From Fontibacter flavus (GTDB taxonomy: Bacteria; Bacteroidota; Bacteroidia; Cytophagales; Cyclobacteriaceae), in NCBI RefSeq assembly GCF_042432905.1, contig NZ_JBHLWI010000007.1:76802-140801 (forward strand): a stretch of DNA of 64,000 nucleotides, in the 5' to 3' direction. The position numbers and the translations under genes were made by a program. Of the stretch, positions 9,153 to 17,146 are shown piece after piece. Below the pieces are notes generated by a model. The model did not search any database. It was not told the origin of the DNA and saw nothing but the letters and a program-made list of their open reading frames with translations. Numbering within the stretch: the stretch's first letter is position 1; each line of letters begins with the position of its first letter.

Positions 9153-9410
9153 TTAGGCAGAATAAAGGTAGAAATTATGATCTTCCTTGACAGGGTTCTT
9201 CAAAGAAAACGGATTGATTCCCGACATTGACATTCTTCTTTGAAGCATTCTTTCTTGAATTTCCAAAATAATTTCTCCTACTGGTTTAGGCTCATTGGTC
9301 AAAAGGTAACCATACATGGGTCTGACTTCATCCTCGATAAAAAACTTCACCTGAACATTTCCTGACGGTAGTTCTTTTTGTTCGACACTTATTTTATTCA
9401 AATCTTTCAT
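9153..9410 (-). CDS. Small unknown protein (85 aa), first gene of the repressor operon
   Basis: I do not recognise this protein. It has 85 residues, no signal peptide and no membrane segment, with a charged N-terminal half (SVEQKELPSGNVQVKFFIED), a predicted helix (VGEIILEIQERMLQRRM) and a C-terminus rich in Asn, Phe and Tyr. The ATG (complement of 9408-9410) overlaps by one base the candidate operator at 9410-9432, and the stop is 11 nt before the XRE-S24 repressor start. That position suggests a partner, anti-repressor or simply the first autoregulated gene. No function is assigned. Confidence 0.65.
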   Translation of the reverse strand: MKDLNKISVEQKELPSGNVQVKFFIEDEVRPMYGYLLTNEPKPVGEIILEIQERMLQRRMSMSGINPFSLKNPVKEDHNFYLYSA

Positions 9411-9457
9411 AGCCTTAATAATTATAAGGCTAATATAAAAAAGTTATTTTAAATAAC
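9410..9457. promoter_or_regulatory. Two palindromes upstream of the XRE-S24 operon, candidate operators
   Basis: The first is a perfect inverted repeat, TAGCCTTA at 9410-9417 and TAAGGCTA at 9425-9432, with a 7-nt AT spacer; it touches the start codon of the 85-aa gene. The second is GTTATTT at 9443-9449 and AAATAAC at 9451-9457 around one central base. Position over the translation start and leader is what one expects of autorepression by the downstream XRE protein. Binding is inferred. Confidence 0.5.
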
Positions 9458-9558
9458 ACAAACATGTTAATAAAACAAACCTCAATAAGACACAATATGT
9501 CGCAAAAGTTACATTATTTGATTTAGAAAGCTTTATTTCATACTCAAAGGAGAAGTTT

Positions 9559-10131
9559 TCACTTGAATCTGAGCACCAACCTTGCAACTCTTTTTCCCAA
9601 TCCTTCTGCTTTTTTCAAAAATATCTCTTGAACTTCTTTACCTGCAAAATCCCCTTCACCAGTAATCGCTGAAGCGCCAAAAGATGCTTCCAGTTCATCT
9701 CCTCCTACGATGACCATACCATGTATCATCATGGCCCTAATCATACTGAACATCACAGCTTCCTCGCCTATGGAGAAGCCTCCACCGGTAACAAAAACCG
9801 CCCCGATTTTATTCTTTAAAGGTCTTCCTTCAAATGGCCAGGAATTGATGAATTCCTGCACTTCGGGGGCTATATTGGCATTATAAACGGGAGATCCCAC
9901 GATAATGGCCGAAGCATTCAGGATTTCCTTTTCCTTGACTTTTCGAATTGGTTTTAGAATAAATTCCACACCTTCTACCTGATGTATGCCATTGGCAATC
10001 GATTCTGCCATGGCTTTTGTTTTCCCTGACTCGGAATGGTAGGTGATGAGGATGGTTTTATCGGACTGAGCTTTCAGGCTAATGGAAAAGCAAAAACAAA
10101 GTACAAAAATTAACTTAGCTAATACGTTCAT
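9559..10131 (-). CDS. Exported flavodoxin-like / WrbA-like FMN protein
   Basis: A flavodoxin-fold protein likely to bind FMN, with a putative oxidoreductase role. The phosphate-binding loop is TYHSESGKTKAMAESIANG; later segments are AIIVGSPVYNANIAPEVQEF and GAVFVTGGGFSIGEEAVMF, as in WrbA/NAD(P)H:quinone oxidoreductases. The chosen ATG (complement of 10129-10131) gives 190 residues, starting with a hydrophobic segment and SLKAQ, which looks like a signal peptide with a cleavage site. The open frame continues upstream to 10344, but that part overlaps the SDR gene and is probably not translated. A signal peptide on a flavodoxin is unusual. It lies 59 nt downstream of the SDR gene on the same strand. 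Confidence 0.75.
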   Translation of the reverse strand: MNVLAKLIFVLCFCFSISLKAQSDKTILITYHSESGKTKAMAESIANGIHQVEGVEFILKPIRKVKEKEILNASAIIVGSPVYNANIAPEVQEFINSWPFEGRPLKNKIGAVFVTGGGFSIGEEAVMFSMIRAMMIHGMVIVGGDELEASFGASAITGEGDFAGKEVQEIFLKKAEGLGKRVARLVLRFK

Positions 10132-10190
10132 GGAAGTATAATTGAAATTTAAAATTACAATTGATTTCAATGTAAAAGAAGTCCAATCCC

Positions 10191-10979
10191 CTACCCATTC
10201 ATCTTCGCCATCATTTTTCTTAAAACACGTGGAATCAAGCGTGAAATTGCATACATCACCTTTCCATGGCCTGTGATGACTACCATCTTTTTTCGCTTGA
10301 GAATTGCTTTGACCATGGCTATAGCTGCTTTGTCTGTGGGCCACATCAAGTTGATAGGCCTGGGATCCGGTGCATCAGGATGAAAATTGCCCTGATTATC
10401 AACTCGGGTAATATTGCTAGCTACAAATCCAGGGTGAATTGTGGTACAACTGACCCCCGAACCCAACAGCTCCGATTGTAAAGTCTCTCCGATATTCTGT
10501 ACAGCAGCTTTACTGGCGCCATAAGCACCTAGCTTAGGATTGGGAACAAAAGCTGCTATACTTCCTATCAATGCCAGTCTGCCTTTGGTCTTTCGGAGTT
10601 CTGGGAGCGCATACTTGGCAGTAAGGGCAAGTCCGGTAACATTCAACCGTAACTGCCTGTCCCATTCTCCTGCAGTAAGCTTTTCTATCTTTCCAACTAC
10701 TCCTCCACCAGCATTGGCTACACAGACATCCAGTTTACCGAAAGCTTGAACAATATCATGCATACACTTTTCTATGGACTGCTCTTCCATCACATCGCAG
10801 AAAAAAGCTTGTGCATTTCCTCCTTCATGTTTGATTTCTTCTACAAGCTTATCAAGGAGATCTGTTCTTCTAGCACTGACTGCTACTTTGGCACCTTCAT
10901 GAGCAAAAGCTTTTGCCAGATGTAAGCCTATTCCTGAAGAGGCTCCTGTGATCCAGATGACTTGGTTTTTGAATTTCAT
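10191..10979 (-). CDS. Short-chain dehydrogenase/reductase (classical SDR)
   Basis: An NAD(P)-dependent oxidoreductase of unknown substrate. Motifs are the cofactor-binding loop ITGASSGIGLHLAKAF at residues ~8-23, NAGGG, the catalytic Ser in ALIGSIAAF and the YxxxK pair in YGASKAAVQN. PGFVASNI follows, and the C-terminal tail is basic and hydrophobic (GKVMYAISRLIPRVLRKMM) and may associate with membrane. I prefer the start at 10979 (MKFKNQVIWITG); the frame stays open to a further-upstream codon at 11021 that would add an unneeded 14 residues. It resembles the other SDR in this window (46220-47032), and both recall keto-sphinganine-reductase-like SDRs. The stop lies just upstream of the flavodoxin gene. 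Confidence 0.85.
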   Translation of the reverse strand: MKFKNQVIWITGASSGIGLHLAKAFAHEGAKVAVSARRTDLLDKLVEEIKHEGGNAQAFFCDVMEEQSIEKCMHDIVQAFGKLDVCVANAGGGVVGKIEKLTAGEWDRQLRLNVTGLALTAKYALPELRKTKGRLALIGSIAAFVPNPKLGAYGASKAAVQNIGETLQSELLGSGVSCTTIHPGFVASNITRVDNQGNFHPDAPDPRPINLMWPTDKAAIAMVKAILKRKKMVVITGHGKVMYAISRLIPRVLRKMMAKMNG

Positions 10980-11108
10980 GTTATAATTTAAGGATAAACC
11001 CCTTAAAACAAGCACAACCATTCAAACTAATTGATTGAAAAACAAAAGGGTAAGAAATTAACTTACCCTTTTTTCTCTTTAAGCTATTTAATTCTAATTA
11101 GAAAAACA

Positions 11109-12611
11109 TCAATGTGTGTCCTGAATAAAATCAGCCAAATCCTTTTTGAACTTAATCAGCGAAGGCATATGAGTGTACATCATATGGCCTGCTTCATAAT
11201 AAGTCATGATGATGTTTTTCCTGATCTCCGGCCTTAGGTTCATTTGATCAATGGTATGTTCTACCCCATAGAAAACAGTCGCTAAGTCATAGTAACCATT
11301 CATAATCAACACTTTGACATTAGGATCCTTGTTCATGGCATCCGCCATATCGATGGCGGTATTGATAGAAATCATACTACCCCAACCTTCATTTCCCTTA
11401 TGAGACCAGTCCCATTTAAAGCCGGGTGCTGAATAGGCTGAAGTTCTGTAATTTAGTTTTTTGCTCACACCAAGGTCCCTGTGGAAATAATCCAAAAATC
11501 CTGCGGTGTATGCAGGTGAAATGGCATCACTCTGAGGATCAGTAATGGCGTATTGATTTTGGGTCAGCGGATTTATCCCAGTAAACCTTGAATCCAGCCT
11601 ACCCACTGTCATTCCTTCTTCCCTAAGCAGTTCATTGAAAAACTCCTGTGCCCTTACCCTGAGATTGGCCCTTAACCAATATGCTTTCGAAACTCCTGAA
11701 TATTGCTCAAGTTTGGAGGCAATTGCAGCTTTATCAGTTTCGGAAAGTCTCCCTCCTTTGAAAAGAGCAGGCATATACTCTTCCTCGGTAAATTTCCTGA
11801 CTTCATCTACAAATGCTTCCAGGCTAGGATTCTTGTTTTTTAACTTATCATGGTACCAGGCAGTTGTTGCATAAGTCGGGAAATGAACCAAGTAAGAAGT
11901 GCTTTCCTGAACAGGGAAAGCCAAAGACCTGATATCAAAGACAGCAGATACCATCACCACCCCATTTAGGGCAATTCCCTTATCCAACAAATAATTCATC
12001 ACACCGGCATTTCTCATGGTGCCATAACTTTCTCCAAGGATATATTTTGGAGACTGCAAACGGTCATATTCCTTCAGAAACTGCATGATGAACAGACTGA
12101 TTGCCCGGATGTCCTGATCCACTCCCCAAAAATCCTTTCCTTCAGCTTTGCCAACAGGCACACTAAGTCCTGTGCCTACAGGATCCATCATCACCACATC
12201 AGCAATATCCAAAATAGCATAATCATTATTGACCAATTCATAAGGCGCAGCTTTGGTGTAGCCCGGATCATTGACCACAATCCTTTTTGGGCCCATCACA
12301 CCCATGTGCAACCAATAGGAGGAGGAGCCAGGCCCTCCGTTAAATGCAAAAATTATCGGACGCTTGGATGGCCCATCTTCTTTAAAATAAGCAGTAAAAC
12401 CGTGTAATGCGATAGGCTCATTACTTTCATCTCTGAGCAGAAAAGTTCCCGCCCTAGTCTTGAGGGCATGGTTCACACCATTGATTCTAACATTTTGAGT
12501 AGAAGTGAACACCTCCGCTTCCGGTATTGGCTTTGCATCAGATTTATCCTGCGCCCAAAGGGAAGAGGAAAATAAAAGCGCCAAAATAATGAGTAGATTG
12601 ATTTTTTTCAT
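11109..12611 (-). CDS. Secreted serine carboxypeptidase, peptidase family S10
   Basis: A periplasmic or secreted alpha/beta-hydrolase-fold peptidase. The signal peptide is MKKINLLIILALLFSSSLWA with cleavage before QDK. The oxyanion/substrate region is FNGGPGSSSYWLHMG, the nucleophile Ser is in ILGESYGTMRN, the acid in LIMNGYYDLATVF and the base His in YYEAGHMMYTH, so the triad is complete. The start at 12611 gives 500 residues; the frame extends 13 codons further upstream, but that would hide the signal peptide. Upstream lies a 237-nt region shared with ssb that contains a perfect 22-bp palindrome. Substrates are unknown. Confidence 0.9.
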   Translation of the reverse strand: MKKINLLIILALLFSSSLWAQDKSDAKPIPEAEVFTSTQNVRINGVNHALKTRAGTFLLRDESNEPIALHGFTAYFKEDGPSKRPIIFAFNGGPGSSSYWLHMGVMGPKRIVVNDPGYTKAAPYELVNNDYAILDIADVVMMDPVGTGLSVPVGKAEGKDFWGVDQDIRAISLFIMQFLKEYDRLQSPKYILGESYGTMRNAGVMNYLLDKGIALNGVVMVSAVFDIRSLAFPVQESTSYLVHFPTYATTAWYHDKLKNKNPSLEAFVDEVRKFTEEEYMPALFKGGRLSETDKAAIASKLEQYSGVSKAYWLRANLRVRAQEFFNELLREEGMTVGRLDSRFTGINPLTQNQYAITDPQSDAISPAYTAGFLDYFHRDLGVSKKLNYRTSAYSAPGFKWDWSHKGNEGWGSMISINTAIDMADAMNKDPNVKVLIMNGYYDLATVFYGVEHTIDQMNLRPEIRKNIIMTYYEAGHMMYTHMPSLIKFKKDLADFIQDTH

Positions 12612-12725
12612 AGGAATACCTTTTGTTAATATGGTGTTTAATCTACTCAAATCTGATGAAAAGGAATACTTATTTTATATGAATGTAAAAACATCAGGTC
12701 AATTTGACAGGGGTACTATCCGTTT

Positions 12726-12747
12726 ATAATCGGATATATCCGATTAT
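12726..12747. promoter_or_regulatory. Perfect 22-bp palindrome between the S10 peptidase gene and ssb
   Basis: Each 11-nt half is ATAATCGGATA and its reverse complement, with no mismatch and no spacer. It lies 114 nt upstream of the peptidase start and 101 nt upstream of ssb, a position suited to a dimeric regulator of either gene. No regulator can be named. Confidence 0.45.
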
Positions 12748-12848
12748 TATGAGGGGCTTTCAAATTATCTTTTTGAAATTTGTTCTGCTGACTTTTTTGG
12801 ATAGACAGCAAAATGAAATTATTCTTTAACCAATTATTCTTTTAAGTT

Positions 12849-13196
12849 ATGAGCAGTATTAGAAACAGAGTACAATTGATCGGAAGGTTAGGTGCAAAAC
12901 CTGAAGTAAAACGATTTGATGATGGCAAGGTAAAAGCAACAGTAAGCGTAGCCACCAAAGACTTTTACAAAAATCAAAAAGGCGAAAATGTAGAAGAAAC
13001 TACCTGGCATTATGTAGTCGCATGGGGAAAATCAGCAGAAACTTTAGAGAAATACACAGACAAAGGCTCTGAAGTAGCGGTTGATGGAAAATTATCCAGT
13101 AGAAGCTATACTGATAAAGATGGAGCCAAAAAATATATCACCGAAGTTGTGGTAGACAGTGTGGTGTTAATGGGAGAAAAAGTTGCCGCAGTTTAA
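12849..13196 (+). CDS. ssb: Single-stranded DNA-binding protein, short form without the acidic tail
   Basis: An OB-fold protein that coats single-stranded DNA. Its 115 residues contain the whole OB domain (RNRVQLIGRLGAKPEVKRFD, TTWHYVVAWGKSAETLEKY, KGSEVAVDGKLSSRSY) but end at VVLMGEKVAAV. The disordered linker and the acidic DDDIPF-like tip, which recruits partner proteins in canonical SSB, are absent. This suggests an accessory paralogue, with a full-length SSB elsewhere in the genome. The stop is followed by a 10-bp inverted repeat. A possible promoter with TTTG at 12796-12799 lies upstream. Confidence 0.9.
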   Translation: MSSIRNRVQLIGRLGAKPEVKRFDDGKVKATVSVATKDFYKNQKGENVEETTWHYVVAWGKSAETLEKYTDKGSEVAVDGKLSSRSYTDKDGAKKYITEVVVDSVVLMGEKVAAV

Positions 13197-13203
13197 TCCA
13201 TTA

Positions 13204-13260
13204 CAGGCTGCAGATAAATTCCTAAAACAAACCCTCATAATTGTTATGGACTGCAGCCTG
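13204..13260 (+). terminator. Long-armed inverted repeat after ssb, possible terminator
   Basis: CAGGCTGCAG at 13204-13213 is perfectly complementary to CTGCAGCCTG at 13251-13260, with a 37-nt loop, followed by a T-rich stretch. The arms are GC-rich in AT-rich surroundings. The long loop is atypical for an intrinsic terminator. Confidence 0.4.
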
Positions 13261-13359
13261 AGCTTTTCTACTTTGTTTTTATCTCCAATTTTTTAATGCA
13301 ATTTGTGCAACTTCTTCAAAAGATTTTTTTGATAACGAACAATTGCATCTATTTATCAG

Positions 13360-13367
13360 TATTTTTG
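13360..13367 (+). promoter_or_regulatory. Candidate -7 element for pfkA
   Basis: TATTTTTG fits TAnnTTTG and ends 23 nt before the pfkA ATG. A TTTG at 13328-13331 is somewhat too far upstream to be an ideal -33 box. Confidence 0.4.
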
Positions 13368-13390
13368 TCAGCAATTAAACCTATTAATCT

Positions 13391-14365
13391 ATGAGAAAAA
13401 TAGCAGTTTTTACTTCGGGAGGTGACGCTCCTGGAATGAACGCCTGTATAAGAGCCGTAGTCAGAACAGCGATTTTTAAAGGCATCGAGGTATATGGGAT
13501 CAACTATGGTTATGATGGCATGATCAATGGCAATATCAAAAAAATGCAGTCCCATTCCGTCAGTAACATCATTCAAAGAGGCGGAACCATATTGAAGTCC
13601 GCAAGAAGTGAAGAGTTTCGTACAGTGGAGGGGAGGAAAAAAGCCTATGAACAACTAAAACTTCATGGCATAGAAGGCATCGTAGCAATTGGCGGGGACG
13701 GAACATTTAAAGGTGCTAAAGTTTTTTTTGAAGAGTACGGAATTCCTACAATTGGTTGTCCTGGCACCATTGATAATGATATTTATGGTACTGATTATAC
13801 CATTGGATTTGATACTGCTGTCAATACAGCCTTAGAAGCCATTGATAAAATAAGAGATACGGCTGCTGCACATGACCGAATATTTTTCGTGGAAGTTATG
13901 GGAAGGGATTCTGGATACATAGCCTTAGAATGTGGCATCGGTGGCGGAGCGGAGTTTGTAATGATTCCTGAAACAAAAACAGATTTAAAAACTGTTGTCA
14001 AATCACTTAAAAACCTGAGAAAAACCAAATCTTCTTCGATTATTGTTGTGGCAGAAGGAGATGATGAGGGAAGTGCAGATTTTATCATGGAAAAAGTGAA
14101 AGAAAAAGTCAATGATCCGGACAAAGAGTTTAAGGTTACCACTTTAGGACATATTCAAAGAGGAGGAAACCCTACTGCAAGGGATCGGGTATTGGCTTCT
14201 CGTTGTGGTATGGCTGCTGTAGAAGGATTGTTGAAAGGAGAATCCAACTGTATGGCAGGAGTGGTTAATGGTGATATTCTTTACACGCCATTCGAAGACT
14301 GCATAGGCAAGACAAAACAACTGAAAGAAGATCATTTACGATTAATTGAAATATTGAGTATATAA
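13391..14365 (+). CDS. pfkA: ATP-dependent 6-phosphofructokinase
   Basis: Phosphorylates fructose 6-phosphate to fructose 1,6-bisphosphate, the committed step of glycolysis. It has 324 residues, the bacterial PfkA length. Signatures are FTSGGDAPGMNACIRA at the N-terminus, AIGGDGTFKGA, the catalytic CPGTIDNDIYGTDYTIGF loop, VEVMGRDSGYIAL and LGHIQRGGNPTARDR. Gly is present both after GGD and before TIDND, where the PPi-dependent enzymes carry Asp and Lys, so ATP is the expected donor. An unknown membrane-protein gene starts 1 nt after the stop. Confidence 0.95.
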   Translation: MRKIAVFTSGGDAPGMNACIRAVVRTAIFKGIEVYGINYGYDGMINGNIKKMQSHSVSNIIQRGGTILKSARSEEFRTVEGRKKAYEQLKLHGIEGIVAIGGDGTFKGAKVFFEEYGIPTIGCPGTIDNDIYGTDYTIGFDTAVNTALEAIDKIRDTAAAHDRIFFVEVMGRDSGYIALECGIGGGAEFVMIPETKTDLKTVVKSLKNLRKTKSSSIIVVAEGDDEGSADFIMEKVKEKVNDPDKEFKVTTLGHIQRGGNPTARDRVLASRCGMAAVEGLLKGESNCMAGVVNGDILYTPFEDCIGKTKQLKEDHLRLIEILSI

Positions 14366-14366
14366 A

Positions 14367-14738
14367 ATGGGATTTATACCGATTATATTGACAATGTCTG
14401 CTGCCATATTTTTGTTTATTATGGCAGTCAATAACGCGATAAAAACTAAACTAAAGCAAATAATCGAACTCCAGGAAATCATGATAGCAGGAATGACCAA
14501 AATCAATCCTGCTATCTCATTATCTCCAAGAATTGATTCTTCAGTACTAGCAGGGATTGAAAAAGAATATCAACAAGTAAGGAGTAAGATTTCAGATGAA
14601 AACAAAGATATATTCAAAAACAACATTAAGTCTCCGTATTCCAATTTGAAATTGGTCATTTCCCAATACAATAAATTAATCAGAAAGAAGCCTTACAGTT
14701 TTGTGGCCAAATTAATGGGGCACCAAACAATCGCATAA
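14367..14738 (+). CDS. Unknown membrane-anchored protein (123 aa) downstream of pfkA
   Basis: Not recognised. One N-terminal hydrophobic helix (FIPIILTMSAAIFLFIMAV) is followed by a soluble helical region (AIKTKLKQIIELQEIMIAGM, later IEKEYQQVRSKI and YNKLIRKKPYSF), an arrangement loosely like LemA-type proteins. The ATG follows the pfkA stop after one base, so the two are probably co-transcribed. It converges on miaA with a single base between the stops, leaving no room for a conventional terminator. Possible LemA-like membrane protein; uncertain. Confidence 0.6.
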   Translation: MGFIPIILTMSAAIFLFIMAVNNAIKTKLKQIIELQEIMIAGMTKINPAISLSPRIDSSVLAGIEKEYQQVRSKISDENKDIFKNNIKSPYSNLKLVISQYNKLIRKKPYSFVAKLMGHQTIA

Positions 14739-14739
14739 A

Positions 14740-15672
14740 TTAATTATTCTTCATTTTTTCAGTTATGAATCCGATGATTTCATTTTGGTTTTCGGGATGA
14801 AACCATTGAATTTCCGGATCTCTCCTGAACCATGTCAACTGCCTTTTCGCGTACCTTCTTGAATTTCTTTTCAAAAGACGTATCGCCTCATCCTTATCGT
14901 ACTTTCCTTCTAGATAGCCAAATATTTCAGAATACCCAACAGTTTGCAAAGCGTTAAGATTCCTGTACGGGAACAAGTTTTCAGCTTCCTGAAACAATCC
15001 CTCATTGACCATTTGATCCATCCTTAGGTCAATCCGTTGGTACAATTCCTTCCTATCCCTTTCCAGCCCTATTTTGATAATCTCAAATGGTCTTTTTGTA
15101 ATTTTCTTGACTCTAAAGGAAGAAAAAGACTTCCCAGTACCCTTACATACTTCTATACCCCTCATCAATCTTTGGGGATTCATCAAATCAACTTCTTGGT
15201 AATAAACCGGATCCAAGCGCATGAGTTCTTGTTGAAGATACCCTAGTCCCTTCTCCTGATAATCTAAAATCACTGACTCTCTTATTTTTGGATCAATTTC
15301 TGGTATTTCATCCATTCCATTGCAAACTGCATCTATATACATTCCAGAGCCACCGGTCATAACCACCACATCTCTGGTCAAAAACTGATCATTTAAGATC
15401 TTCAAAGCATCTTGTTCGAATTCTTTTACATCATATGGTTCAAATATTGACTTGTGATCAATCAAATGGTGTACAACCTGTTTGAGTTCTTCTGTGGTTG
15501 GTTTTGCCGTACCTATTTCAGTTTCCCGAAAGAACTGTCTGCTGTCGGCAGAAATGATTTCAGTATCAAAGCACTTTGCCAAATGAATACACAAGGAAGT
15601 CTTCCCCACTGCCGTAGGCCCAACTACTACAATCAAATATTTATTATTACCTTGACCCAAAATGTTTTTCAA
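14740..15672 (-). CDS. miaA: tRNA dimethylallyltransferase
   Basis: Adds a dimethylallyl group to N6 of A37 in tRNAs reading codons that start with U. It has 310 residues, of normal length. The P-loop is VVVGPTAVGKTSLCIHLAK, the substrate and catalytic region is IISADSRQFFRETEIGTAK, then VVMTGGSGMYIDAVCNGMD, ALQTVGYSEIFGYLEG and the C-terminal RRYAKRQLTWFRRDPEIQWF. It is a single minus-strand gene between pfkA's partner and the response-regulator operon. Confidence 0.95.
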   Translation of the reverse strand: MKNILGQGNNKYLIVVVGPTAVGKTSLCIHLAKCFDTEIISADSRQFFRETEIGTAKPTTEELKQVVHHLIDHKSIFEPYDVKEFEQDALKILNDQFLTRDVVVMTGGSGMYIDAVCNGMDEIPEIDPKIRESVILDYQEKGLGYLQQELMRLDPVYYQEVDLMNPQRLMRGIEVCKGTGKSFSSFRVKKITKRPFEIIKIGLERDRKELYQRIDLRMDQMVNEGLFQEAENLFPYRNLNALQTVGYSEIFGYLEGKYDKDEAIRLLKRNSRRYAKRQLTWFRRDPEIQWFHPENQNEIIGFITEKMKNN

Positions 15673-15712
15673 ATACTTTAGCTATAATTGACAAAATTAT
15701 CAATAAAACCCG

Positions 15713-16480
15713 ATGAAAAACAAAAAGATCCTGATCGCAGATGATAATGCTTTGAACAGAAGGGTTTTCCAGAACATCATTGGACAGGTCTACATTATCG
15801 ATATTGCAGAAAATGGTTATGAGGTTCTTGAGAAAATCAAAAAAGAACATTTTGACCTGATTCTTTTAGATGTACAAATGCCTTTATTGGATGGTATCAA
15901 CACCCTTAAAGCTATCAGAGACGAACGATTGAGCAACTCCCCTATTGTGGCTGTTTCAGCATTTGCCAGCTCTGAGGACAGGGATTTCTTTCTATCTGCA
16001 GGATTTGATGATTTTATCTCTAAACCCATAAGACCCAAACTGATGTTGGAAACCATACAGAAACTGATGGCACAAGCTTCAAAAAAAGAAACTGAAAATT
16101 CAACATCTAATTTTCCGGATCAGCTTCAGGTGGAGCAAACCCTCAATGAAGAAGTGGTTAAGAAACTCCTAAAATACAATAGTCCAGAAAATATTCGGGA
16201 GGTCTATGAAGATTTCATCCTTGAAACAGAAAGGCTTACCACAGAAATCAAACAATTGATTGAAAGTGGAAATTTCAAAGAAATTGGAGAAAAATTACAT
16301 ATTATAAAAGGAAATTCAGGTACTTTGGGAGCAATGGACCTTTATAATTTTTCCCAAGGATTTGAAAAAAACATAAAAAAAGGCAACTTTGAAAATGCTC
16401 CGCAAGAATATTTATCTTTGAAGCGCTTATTAGATAGATTTAAAATTACTTGTCAAACATCAGAATACCTTAATCCATGA
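15713..16480 (+). CDS. Response regulator with C-terminal histidine phosphotransfer (Hpt) domain
   Basis: A phosphorelay protein without output DNA-binding domain. The N-terminal receiver (residues 1-~120) has acidic residues Asp10-Asp11, phospho-acceptor Asp53 in LILLDVQMPLLDG and conserved Lys104 in SKPIRPK. After a linker, a helical Hpt domain carries phospho-His196 in LHIIKGNSGTLGAMDLYN. It can therefore both receive phosphate on Asp and pass or take it through His. The stop overlaps the start of the next receiver gene by 4 nt (ATGA). No histidine kinase is encoded nearby, so the kinase must act from elsewhere. Confidence 0.88.
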   Translation: MKNKKILIADDNALNRRVFQNIIGQVYIIDIAENGYEVLEKIKKEHFDLILLDVQMPLLDGINTLKAIRDERLSNSPIVAVSAFASSEDRDFFLSAGFDDFISKPIRPKLMLETIQKLMAQASKKETENSTSNFPDQLQVEQTLNEEVVKKLLKYNSPENIREVYEDFILETERLTTEIKQLIESGNFKEIGEKLHIIKGNSGTLGAMDLYNFSQGFEKNIKKGNFENAPQEYLSLKRLLDRFKITCQTSEYLNP

Positions 16481-16857
16481 CGTCAGCCAAAAAAGTACTA
16501 GTAGCAGAAGACAGCTCAGTAATCATCAATTTGACCAAAAACGTATTGATGTTTGAAAAATATAAGATTACGGCCGTTAAAAATGGAAAACAGGTATTGG
16601 AAAAGCTTACAAATGAGGACTTTGACCTGATATTGATGGATATCAATATGCCTGAAATGGATGGTATAGAATGTACCAAGGCCATTAGAAGACTCGAAGA
16701 TCCTCAAAAAGCAAATATCCCAATTGTGGCCATCACAGGAAATTATAAAAATTACACCTTGGATGATTTTAAGAAGTCAGGATTGAATGATTATGTTCAG
16801 AAACCTTTGGATTATGACCTGCTTTTGGCCACTGTAAAAAAATACCTGTCCCAATAA
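16477..16857 (+). CDS. Single-domain response regulator (CheY-like)
   Basis: A stand-alone 126-residue receiver domain. Acidic pocket Glu11-Asp12, phospho-acceptor Asp55 in LILMDINMPEMDG, Thr in VAITGNY and Lys109 in VQKPLDYD are all present, so it should be phosphorylatable. It is translationally coupled to the receiver-Hpt gene upstream and is the natural partner to exchange phosphate with its His196. Output partner unknown; a 92-aa unknown gene follows 10 nt later. Confidence 0.9.
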   Translation: MTSAKKVLVAEDSSVIINLTKNVLMFEKYKITAVKNGKQVLEKLTNEDFDLILMDINMPEMDGIECTKAIRRLEDPQKANIPIVAITGNYKNYTLDDFKKSGLNDYVQKPLDYDLLLATVKKYLSQ

Positions 16858-16867
16858 TTTTTAAAAA

Positions 16868-17146
16868 ATGAGTATTAAGTACACCAAAAACTTCTTAGAC
16901 AAGCTGGAAAACATTTTCGCTGCTTCGGAGTATATTTTGAGGTACGAAAAAGGAAATTTCAAATCTGGATATTGCCTTTTAAAAGAAAATAAGATTGTCA
17001 TTATTAACAAATATTATACCCTTGATGGTAAAATAAATGCCCTTATTGACATCATCAAAGAAATAGGATTTAATCCTCAGGATTTTGAAGATAAAAAAAT
17101 CCAGGATTTATTAACTGAACTTCAGCAAACAGAATTAAAACTTTGA
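16868..17146 (+). CDS. Unknown small protein (92 aa) in the response-regulator operon
   Basis: I do not recognise the family. It is a soluble alpha/beta-looking protein with no signal peptide (KYTKNFLDKLENIFAASEYI, GNFKSGYCLLKENKIVIINK, then a helical Leu/Gln-rich C-terminus ending LLTELQQTELKL). The YCLLKENKIVIINKYY segment reads like a beta-hairpin. It lies 10 nt after the single receiver gene, and its TGA overlaps the TTG start of the metallo-beta-lactamase gene. Operon position is firm; function is not assigned. Confidence 0.7.
   Translation: MSIKYTKNFLDKLENIFAASEYILRYEKGNFKSGYCLLKENKIVIINKYYTLDGKINALIDIIKEIGFNPQDFEDKKIQDLLTELQQTELKL

Noticed and set aside
10132..10344. N-terminal extension of the flavodoxin frame upstream of its ATG
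   Set aside because: It overlaps the SDR coding sequence, has no family similarity and would bury the signal peptide.
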